From NCBI GenBank assembly GCA_045545665.1, contig JAZQBL010000043.1, forward strand, positions 1 to 5,254: 5,254 bases of DNA, read 5' to 3'. The notes beneath the pieces are model-generated. The model had not been told where the DNA came from. It saw only the letters and a list, made by a program, of their open reading frames with translations, and made no database searches. This DNA comes from RGIG7213 sp045545665. GTDB taxonomy: Bacteria > Bacillota > Clostridia > Oscillospirales > CAG-272. Positions 1 through 4,698 of this stretch are shown piece after piece. Each line of letters begins with the position of its first letter. Position 1 is the stretch's first letter. The translations under genes and the position numbers were made by a program.

Positions 1-45
1 TGGCGAGTCGTCATCTTTTCACTCACGGTAAGCTCATTCACGGCG

Positions 46-62
46 CAAGTCCTACGGACTTG
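46..62 (+). repeat. Hairpin 1 of the putative retron RNA (msr-like)
   Basis: Perfect 7-bp inverted repeat CAAGTCC / GGACTTG with loop TAC. A short stem with a tight loop is typical of msr hairpins. It precedes the msd-like hairpin in the expected 5'-to-3' order. Confidence 0.6.
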
Positions 63-85
63 TTCTGTTCAGTCGAAATGCTCGC

Positions 86-122
86 CGTAGCACACCGCAA
101 GGCTTTGCCTTGCTTATCTACG
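86..122 (+). repeat. Hairpin 2 of the putative retron RNA (msd-like)
   Basis: Outer stem CGTAG (86-90) / CTACG (118-122) encloses an internal loop and an apical 7-bp stem GCAAGGC / GCCTTGC (97-103/107-113) with loop TTT. This is the longest composite hairpin in the leader and the best candidate for the reverse-transcribed msd. A competing pairing GCACA (90-94) / TGTGC (125-129) is also possible. Confidence 0.45.
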
Positions 123-181
123 TCTGTGCGTTTCGCCATGCAAATTAGTGTTGTTCCGGATGATCGGGAAAGGAGAGTAAT

Positions 182-1105
182 ATGATCGTTTACAGAGAAC
201 TTGCTTCAATCGAGCAAGACTTGGGATTTTCAGCAAAAACCCTTTATGGCTTGAGCAATGATCTTGAAAAACATTATCATAACGTATTCATTCCGAAGAG
301 TGACGGAAGTAAACGCAAGCTCTCCGTACCCGATTTGATTTTGAAAAAAGTACAGAGATCTATTGCCGATAACATATTGGTTCAATATCCCGTTTCCGGC
401 TATGCCAAAGCTTATAAACCCGGAAGCAGTATTCAAAAAAACGCACAGGTGCATATCGGAAAGAAAAAGCTTTTAAAGCTTGACATAGATGGATTTTTTG
501 ATCACATTTTGTACTCTCAGGTGAAGGAAGTAGTTTTTTGCAAGGAGAAATATTCAGAACCTATCCGAGTTCTTTTGACTATGCTTTGCTATTACAAGGA
601 GGTACTTCCGCAAGGTGCTCCTACATCACCCGCCATTACAAATATAATAATGTATGATTTCGACGAAAAAGTCGGAGAATTTTGCAAAAACAAGAAAATA
701 TCGTATACGAGATACTGTGACGATATGACTTTTTCGGGCGATTTCGACGATAAGGAAGTTATAGCTTTTGTTAAATGCGAGCTTCGACGGCTCGGGCTGT
801 TTTTGAAAAATCGTAAAACTACAGTTGTTCCCGAAAGCAAACGTCAAACCGTGACAGGTATTGTTGTCAATGAAAAGCTTAATATTACAAAAGAATACAA
901 AAAGAAAATCCGTCAAGAAATGTACTACATTAAGAAATTCGGACTCGATGAACACGTGAAAAAGTGTGATATATCGGATAAACAAGCGTATGCATTATCT
1001 CTGCTTGGGCGAATTGATTTTGTTATTCAAACTACACAGAGCAACATAGAATTTTTTGAATATAAAAAAATTCTTTCAGAAAACGGACTGCAAAAACATG
1101 CATAA
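182..1105 (+). CDS. Retron-type reverse transcriptase
   Basis: RNA-directed DNA polymerase that reverse-transcribes part of its own cognate RNA into msDNA, cytoplasmic. Visible motifs in order: the RT0/1 region with the basic stretch and conserved Pro around residues 43-60; the retron-specific NAxxH (N87-H91); motif A with catalytic D101 followed by GFF; motif B PQGAPTSP (143-150); motif C YCDD (178-181) with catalytic D180 and D181, followed by MTFS; and the retron-specific VTG (224-226) before VVN. At 307 residues it has the usual retron RT length, with no fused effector domain. The start is supported by AGGAG (171-175) six bases upstream of ATG. The putative msr-msd RNA lies immediately upstream. 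The next gene, 61 bp downstream, is a glycosidase with its own promoter, so no effector is visible on this side. Motif C has Cys where Ala or Val is common. NAxxH and VTG separate it from group II intron and DGR RTs. The RT call is very secure and the retron call is strong. Confidence 0.93.
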   Translation: MIVYRELASIEQDLGFSAKTLYGLSNDLEKHYHNVFIPKSDGSKRKLSVPDLILKKVQRSIADNILVQYPVSGYAKAYKPGSSIQKNAQVHIGKKKLLKLDIDGFFDHILYSQVKEVVFCKEKYSEPIRVLLTMLCYYKEVLPQGAPTSPAITNIIMYDFDEKVGEFCKNKKISYTRYCDDMTFSGDFDDKEVIAFVKCELRRLGLFLKNRKTTVVPESKRQTVTGIVVNEKLNITKEYKKKIRQEMYYIKKFGLDEHVKKCDISDKQAYALSLLGRIDFVIQTTQSNIEFFEYKKILSENGLQKHA

Positions 1106-1108
1106 ATG

Positions 1109-1137
1109 TTGCATTTTTGGACGGAAAGTGATACAAT
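1109..1137 (+). promoter_or_regulatory. Probable sigma-A promoter for the GH43 gene
   Basis: A -10 box TACAAT (1132-1137, five of six matches to TATAAT) lies 17 bp from TTGCAT (1109-1114), which keeps the TTG of the -35 consensus. It fits inside the 61-bp gap after the reverse transcriptase stop codon. It leaves a leader of about 23-25 nt to the GH43 start codon that contains the Shine-Dalgarno. It indicates that GH43 can be transcribed independently of the retron. Confidence 0.6.
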
Positions 1138-1153
1138 GGTACAGTACATTTAT

Positions 1154-1158
1154 GGAGG
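1154..1158 (+). promoter_or_regulatory. Shine-Dalgarno that fixes the GH43 start
   Basis: GGAGG ends 8 bases before the ATG at 1167. This decides in favour of 1167 over an in-frame ATG at 1056 that lies inside the reverse transcriptase gene and has no comparable site. Confidence 0.85.
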
Positions 1159-1166
1159 TTTTGAAA

Positions 1167-2063
1167 ATGATAAAAAGAGCTGATATGAGAATAAGAGACC
1201 CGTATATAGTTCCGTATAAGGGTGTCTACTACGTGTACAAAACCGTTGCGGATATGAGCCTTGTATATTTTAAAAGCACGGATCTTGAAAATTGGGAAGA
1301 AGGCGGCACGGTCTTTTCAATAACCGAGGATTCCTGGGCGACGAGAGATCTGTGGGCATCCGAGATACACGAATATAAATCAAAATTCTATTTATTTACG
1401 TCATCTTTGGGAAGAAACGGGCTGAGAGGTACGCAGGTATCTGTCAGCGAAACCCCCGAAGGACCTTTTATTCCGCTTAAAAACGGACCGCTGACACCCG
1501 AAGGACAAAGCTGTATTGACGGTACGCTTTACGTTGACGATAGCGGCGTTCCTTATATCGTATATTCACACGATTGGCCCGATAATTACATAAAAGAAAA
1601 ATCCGCATACGTCGGTGAGATCTGCGCCGCACAAGTTGACGAGGATCTTGTGAATATCGTGGGTGAGCCTTTCAGACTTTTCGCATCCGACGAATCGCCT
1701 ATATCATATAAAACTCCTCATAACATCATATATAAGGATGAAAAAACGAAGCGCTACGGCTCTGACGGACCGTGGATAGAGAAGCTGAGCACAGGCGGAC
1801 TTTTCCTTGCCTGGTCACCGTATCTTGAGAACAATTACGTCGTTTTGCCCGTCATTTCCGAAAGCGGTGATATACGCGGACCGTGGAAGCATCTTGATGA
1901 ACCGTTTTTTGCCGATAACGGCGGACACGCTATGTTCTTCCGTGACTTTGACGGATCGCTCAAAATGGCACTTCACGCACCCGAAGCACCGCCTATGGAA
2001 AGAATGCACATATTCAATATAGAAGAAAAAGACGGAACACTTGCAATAACGGAAGAGGTATAA
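1167..2063 (+). CDS. Glycoside hydrolase family 43-like protein, cytoplasmic
   Basis: Likely retaining-wall polysaccharide-derived oligosaccharide hydrolase of the five-bladed beta-propeller GH43 type (families known as beta-xylosidases, alpha-arabinofuranosidases and relatives; GH43 enzymes invert configuration). Seen in the 298-residue product: RDPYI near the N-terminus with the expected catalytic base D11; the blade motif LWASEIHEY (62-70); CIDGTLYVDD with the expected pKa-modulating D118; and GSDGPWIEK (198-206), where the catalytic acid motif is normally EGP but Asp occupies position 200. NGGHAMFFRDFDG (251-263) and a C-terminal ALHAP segment complete the fold. No signal peptide is visible, so it probably acts on imported oligosaccharides. 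It is single-domain, with no carbohydrate-binding module. It follows the retron but has its own promoter, and I see no terminator after it before the lipoprotein gene. The exact substrate cannot be read from the sequence. Confidence 0.9.
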   Translation: MIKRADMRIRDPYIVPYKGVYYVYKTVADMSLVYFKSTDLENWEEGGTVFSITEDSWATRDLWASEIHEYKSKFYLFTSSLGRNGLRGTQVSVSETPEGPFIPLKNGPLTPEGQSCIDGTLYVDDSGVPYIVYSHDWPDNYIKEKSAYVGEICAAQVDEDLVNIVGEPFRLFASDESPISYKTPHNIIYKDEKTKRYGSDGPWIEKLSTGGLFLAWSPYLENNYVVLPVISESGDIRGPWKHLDEPFFADNGGHAMFFRDFDGSLKMALHAPEAPPMERMHIFNIEEKDGTLAITEEV

Positions 2064-2174
2064 AATAACGTCTCCGGGAAAACGATTTACACTGTACGCA
2101 TAATTTAACGCTCATATTTTATAAAAACTAAACGTAACTCAAAATTAAGATACCAATTTTAAAAGGGATCAGCA
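2064..2174 (+). other. GH43-lipoprotein intergenic spacer
   Basis: This 111-bp A/T-rich gap shows no convincing Rho-independent terminator for GH43. A TTTACA (2086-2091) and a CATAAT (2099-2104) are present but not at promoter spacing from each other. Read-through from GH43 or an unrecognised promoter could drive the lipoprotein gene. A purine-rich AAAGGGA (2162-2168) six bases before the ATG serves as its ribosome binding site. Confidence 0.4.
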
Positions 2175-3386
2175 ATGAAAAAAGACAGCATCAAAAAAAT
2201 AGGCGCAATTGCACTTGCACTTGTTTTGTCGACATCGGCGGTTTTTATAACCTCCTGCTCGGATGACGATGACAAAAGAGTCGAAGAAAAAGACGACGAT
2301 GACGACGATGACGATGACAAAAAAGATAAGGACAAAGACCGTGAAACGGGAAAAGATTCCGCAGGCGATACTACGTATATTTCCGACGCCGAAACAGCAA
2401 TCGCTGAAACGAAACCCGCCACAGACGCCGTAACGGATGCCGTGACGGATGCAAAAGACGATGAAGTTATTGATAATTCAGATTTCACAAGTGATGAGAT
2501 CGCACAAGGATGGTCGCTTAAAAACGGCACACTTACAATAATCAATGACTCTGCCATGAAGGATTACAGTGTTGATAATAAGGCTCCGTGGTATAAAAAT
2601 TTATTTGATATTGAAAAGATTATTATCAAGAATGGTGTGACGAGAATAAGTGACTATGCATTTTTTGAACTCCACTTCCTTACACAAATAACAATACCGG
2701 ATAGTGTTACAAGTATAGGTGACGATGCATTTTCAACCTGCTTGAGCATCACACAAATAACGATACCGGACAGTGTTACAATTATAGGTGACAGTGCATT
2801 TTACGGCTGTTCAAGTCTTACACAAATAACGATACCGGACGGTGTTACAATTATAGGTGTCGGTGCATTTTCCTACTGTACAAGACTTCAAGCAATAAAC
2901 GTATCCTCCGGTAATGCAAGTTATACAAGCATTGACGGTGTACTGTTTAACAAAGATAAAACAACACTCGTGGCATATCCCAACGAAAAAGGAGCAGCGT
3001 ATACGATACCGGACGGTGTTACAAGTATAGGTAACAGTGCATTTTCCGACTGCGAAAGTCTTACACAAATAACGATACCGGAAAGTGTTACAAGTATAGG
3101 TGGAGAAGCATTTTCCTACTGCGAAAGCCTTACACAAATAACGATACCGGGCAGTGTTACAAGTATAGGTAGCAGTGCATTTCGCCACTGTAAAAGTCTT
3201 ACACAAATAACGATACCTGACAGTGTTACAAATATAGGTGACTTAGCATTTTACGACTGTTCAAAGCTTCAAACGATAAATTTTACCGGCAGTGAAGAAC
3301 AGTGGAATCAAATAACTAAGGGAATAGATTGGGACAATAATACCGGTAAAGACGTCGGCGGATATACAGTAAAATTCGGTGCATAA
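2175..3386 (+). CDS. BspA-type leucine-rich-repeat surface lipoprotein
   Basis: Predicted exported, lipid-anchored protein of 403 residues. The N-terminus has basic residues, a hydrophobic core (about 9-26) and a lipobox ITSC with the lipidated Cys at residue 28. It continues into an Asp/Lys-rich tether (29-60) with nine consecutive Asp (40-48), then a Thr/Ala/Asp linker (about 66-98). Residues 113-165 resemble the entry region seen before BspA-like repeats. From about 149 to 370 run LRR_5/BspA repeats of 23 residues with the core ITIPDSVTSIG..AF..C.SL. They are interrupted by a longer unit (about 239-277) with the typical GVLFNKDKTTLVAYP insertion. The C-terminus (about 369-403) with EEQWNQI matches the usual cap of such proteins. 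BspA-like LRR proteins are known as surface adhesins or binding proteins, often of host-associated bacteria; the ligand here is unknown. No LPXTG motif or cell-wall-binding domain is visible. A strong terminator follows. Family call secure, role inferred. Confidence 0.9.
   Translation: MKKDSIKKIGAIALALVLSTSAVFITSCSDDDDKRVEEKDDDDDDDDDKKDKDKDRETGKDSAGDTTYISDAETAIAETKPATDAVTDAVTDAKDDEVIDNSDFTSDEIAQGWSLKNGTLTIINDSAMKDYSVDNKAPWYKNLFDIEKIIIKNGVTRISDYAFFELHFLTQITIPDSVTSIGDDAFSTCLSITQITIPDSVTIIGDSAFYGCSSLTQITIPDGVTIIGVGAFSYCTRLQAINVSSGNASYTSIDGVLFNKDKTTLVAYPNEKGAAYTIPDGVTSIGNSAFSDCESLTQITIPESVTSIGGEAFSYCESLTQITIPGSVTSIGSSAFRHCKSLTQITIPDSVTNIGDLAFYDCSKLQTINFTGSEEQWNQITKGIDWDNNTGKDVGGYTVKFGA
2292..2318 (+). 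repeat. GAC/GAT microsatellite encoding nine aspartates
   Basis: Nine consecutive GAY codons encode residues 40-48 of the lipoprotein. Such trinucleotide runs can change length by replication slippage without breaking the frame, altering the length and charge of the surface tether. Confidence 0.8.
2679..2885 (+). repeat. Tandem 69-bp repeats, first block (three units)
   Basis: Three consecutive units of exactly 69 bp begin at 2679, 2748 and 2817, each containing ACACAAATAAC and ATACCGGA at the same offset and encoding one 23-residue LRR unit. Conservation includes synonymous positions, pointing to recent duplication or gene conversion rather than protein-level selection alone. Confidence 0.9.
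3060..3266 (+). repeat. Tandem 69-bp repeats, second block (three units)
   Basis: Three more units of the same 69-bp repeat begin at 3060, 3129 and 3198, preceded by a partial unit (about 2999-3059). They are in the same frame as the first block and separated from it by the divergent longer LRR unit. Confidence 0.9.
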
Positions 3387-3390
3387 ATGA

Positions 3391-3418
3391 TAAAAGAGCT
3401 TCGTATGAGGCTCTTTTA
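3391..3418 (+). terminator. Rho-independent terminator of the lipoprotein gene
   Basis: Starting five bases after the stop codon, TAAAAGAGC (3391-3399) pairs with GCTCTTTTA (3410-3418). The stem extends inward by TTC/GAG (one G-U pair) to a GTAT tetraloop, about 12 bp in all. The descending arm ends in TTTTA, giving a T tract on the plus strand; the A tract on the other arm could also let it work in reverse. Confidence 0.85.
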
Positions 3419-3437
3419 ATTTGCTTTCTCCGATGAG

Positions 3438-3625
3438 ATTCGCAAAGCGGTATTGTAAAAAGCATCTGCGCCTCCTCCATCACCGCAATGCGGTGATTTA
3501 AAGCGTGAAATAAAAAGTCATCCGATTATCCGTCAGGTAATATGCCGACTTCGTCAGCGTGATATTCTATCCGCCTGTGGCGGATAGAGTTACAAAGGAA
3601 GGCGTATCACCGCAAAGCGGAGATC
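3438..3625. repeat. Cluster of short triloop hairpins, REP/MITE-like non-coding repeat
   Basis: The 333-bp gap between the convergent genes holds no supported gene but many small inverted repeats. They are a weak one around CGCAAAGCGG (3441-3450); ATCACCGC / GCGGTGAT (3479-3486/3490-3497, loop AAT); ATTATC / GGTAAT (3525-3530/3536-3541, one G-U); GCCGAC / GTCAGC (3544-3549/3553-3558, loop TTC, one mismatch); TCTATCCGCC / GGCGGATAGA (3566-3575/3579-3588, loop TGT); and ATCACCGC / GCGGAGAT (3606-3613/3617-3624, loop AAA, one mismatch). CGCAAAGCGG occurs twice, and ATCACCGCAA begins both the second and the last hairpin. Such hairpin strings resemble dispersed intergenic repeats of Clostridia. 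Whether this one is dispersed in its genome cannot be seen here. Bases 3626-3682 show nothing clear. Confidence 0.6.
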
Positions 3626-3682
3626 TTATGTGATCATTTCCGCTATCTTCATTTTCAGCATTCATCAATTCTCCCATATGAT

Positions 3683-3714
3683 AAAAAAACGGATATCCGT
3701 GCGGATATCCGTTT
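3683..3714 (-). terminator. Rho-independent terminator of the dipeptidase gene
   Basis: On the minus strand a perfect 12-bp stem (3703-3714 pairing with 3687-3698, core GGATATCC) with a 4-nt loop begins six bases after the dipeptidase stop codon. It is followed by a run of T (complement of the A tract 3683-3689). It closes the minus-strand operon facing the lipoprotein terminator. Confidence 0.9.
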
Positions 3715-3719
3715 ATGTT

Positions 3720-4697
3720 TCAGAGTATTTCTTTATAAAGTCTTAACACGTTTTTGTAGAAGACTTTTTCGATAAGGTCGTCGCTGAAGCCTTGTTTTTT
3801 CATTTCATCAACAAAGCCGGGCATAAACGATGCGTTTGCCATTTCAAGATTAAGACTCGATATTCCGTCGTAATCCGAGCCGAAGCCGACGCAATCCTCG
3901 CCGCCTGCATTGATAAGATGCTTTATGTGCTTTACGGAGACCTCGTACGTTGCACCGTAATCCTCGGGGCCTTTGTACGATTTCATAAACTCACAGCAGA
4001 AGTTTACCCCTGCAACGCAGCCTTTTTCGCCCATTTTGCGAATCATATCGTCTGTGATATTCCGCACGTGGTCAAATACCGAGCGGCTGTTTGTGTGGCT
4101 GTCCACAAAAGGACGCTTTGCGTGATTTAAAATATCGTAAAAGCCTTTATCGGATATATGCGCCGTGTCGATTATCATACCGAGGCGCTCCATTTCCTCA
4201 ACGAACTCAAAACCCTTTTCCGTAAGGCCCTTTTCCGTCTGCGGAAGTCCGCCTGCGTTTATACCGTTATGTGTCGTAAGGGAGTTATCGAAGTTCCAGC
4301 AGAAGTTCATCATACGGACGCCTCTGTTGTAAAAGTGGGAAAGATTTTCCACTTTTCCTTCGCACGCCTGACCTTCCTCGACCGTGAGCAGGGCTGATAT
4401 CAGCCCTGCCTTTTCGTTTTTCTCAATGTCCTCAAATTTATAAACGGGAGCGATAAGTTCTTTATTCGCTTCAAGCTGTTCATAATAAACGTCTATAAGC
4501 TCGTTTGTGTACTTGAAGGGTTCTTTTCTTGAGGAGATATTGACGAATGCCGCAAAATTTTGCACAAGGCAATCGCCCTTTTTAAGTTTTTGGATATCAA
4601 TATGCAGATTATTTTCGTAAAGAGAGGAATCGTGTCCGTTTTCCCTTGCGTAAAATATCTCTGCTATCGTATCGCAGTGCATATCTATATATTTCAT
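3720..4697 (-). CDS. Membrane dipeptidase family (peptidase M19) zinc dipeptidase
   Basis: Binuclear zinc hydrolase that cleaves dipeptides, in the renal dipeptidase-like amidohydrolase superfamily. The 325-residue product shows the family ligands: DMHCDT with H7 and D9; VEEG with the bridging Glu (E108); IDTAH with H180; VDSHTNSRS with H201; and GSDYDG with D275 and D277. The length and the start MKYIDMHCDT match bacterial M19 proteins. No signal peptide is present, so it is probably cytoplasmic and acts on imported dipeptides. Its ATG lies one base after the TAA of the upstream minus-strand gene, and I see no clear Shine-Dalgarno before it, so translational coupling is likely. A strong terminator follows the stop codon. 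Family assignment is secure; whether it prefers L-L or L-D dipeptides cannot be told. Confidence 0.94.
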   Translation of the reverse strand: MKYIDMHCDTIAEIFYARENGHDSSLYENNLHIDIQKLKKGDCLVQNFAAFVNISSRKEPFKYTNELIDVYYEQLEANKELIAPVYKFEDIEKNEKAGLISALLTVEEGQACEGKVENLSHFYNRGVRMMNFCWNFDNSLTTHNGINAGGLPQTEKGLTEKGFEFVEEMERLGMIIDTAHISDKGFYDILNHAKRPFVDSHTNSRSVFDHVRNITDDMIRKMGEKGCVAGVNFCCEFMKSYKGPEDYGATYEVSVKHIKHLINAGGEDCVGFGSDYDGISSLNLEMANASFMPGFVDEMKKQGFSDDLIEKVFYKNVLRLYKEIL

Positions 4698-4698
4698 A

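Larger units (their letters stand above)
1..140 (+). ncRNA. Putative retron msr-msd template RNA, 5' end probably cut by the window edge
   Basis: Non-coding DNA directly upstream of a retron reverse transcriptase, where retrons carry the RNA that is both primer and template for msDNA. Seen: the first bases TGGCGA (1-6) are the exact inverted complement of TCGCCA (133-138), suitable as the a1/a2 closing stem. Inside are two 7-bp stems with 3-nt loops, at 46-52/56-62 (loop TAC) and 97-103/107-113 (loop TTT). The second is enclosed by CGTAG (86-90) pairing with CTACG (118-122), giving an msd-like longer hairpin. The a1 arm may extend left of base 1. By analogy with known retrons, the priming G could be G7, just after a1, or the G in TAAGC (30-34); this cannot be decided by eye. 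The promoter is not visible and is presumably upstream. The function is inferred from position and fold, not from similarity to a named retron. Confidence 0.6.

Noticed and set aside
154..170. Weak hairpin TTCC/GGAA before the RT ribosome binding site
   Set aside because: Only about four pairs with an imperfect extension; too weak to call a regulatory element.
230..985. Minus-strand open frames inside the reverse transcriptase gene
   Set aside because: They lie fully inside a well-supported gene and their products show no family motifs.
182..1105. Diversity-generating retroelement or group II intron reverse transcriptase
   Set aside because: The protein has retron-specific NAxxH and VTG motifs and a structured leader. 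No template/variable repeat pair, maturase or endonuclease domain is seen.
1056..1166. N-terminal extension of the GH43 reading frame to an ATG at 1056
   Set aside because: It overlaps the end of the reverse transcriptase, lacks a ribosome binding site, and the extra residues do not resemble GH43. The ATG at 1167 has GGAGG at good spacing and lies downstream of the promoter.
2086..2104. Promoter for the lipoprotein gene from TTTACA and CATAAT
   Set aside because: The two hexamers are only 7 bp apart and neither has a proper partner at 16-18 bp.
2259..2277. Enterokinase-like DDDDK protease site after the lipobox
   Set aside because: Chance consequence of an Asp/Lys-rich tether; no reason to assign a processing role.
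2811..3206. Long minus-strand open frame across the LRR repeats
   Set aside because: It is a periodic shadow of the 69-bp repeats, giving a Cys/Tyr/Thr-rich low-complexity product. The plus-strand lipoprotein explains the sequence.
2679..3266. CRISPR-like array
   Set aside because: The repeats are contiguous 69-bp coding units without spacers and lie in frame within an LRR protein.
3316..3465. Minus-strand frame of 49 codons starting at 3465 behind a GGAGGAGG-like site
   Set aside because: The Shine-Dalgarno is attractive, but the frame runs through the lipoprotein terminator and into its coding end, and the product is basic low-complexity sequence with no recognised family.
3567..3677. Minus-strand frame of about 36 codons through the hairpin array
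   Set aside because: Its sequence is dictated by the inverted repeats, it lacks a good ribosome binding site, and it lies just downstream of the dipeptidase terminator.
3792..4397. Plus-strand open frames inside the M19 dipeptidase gene
   Set aside because: They are opposite-strand shadows of a gene with all catalytic motifs in place.
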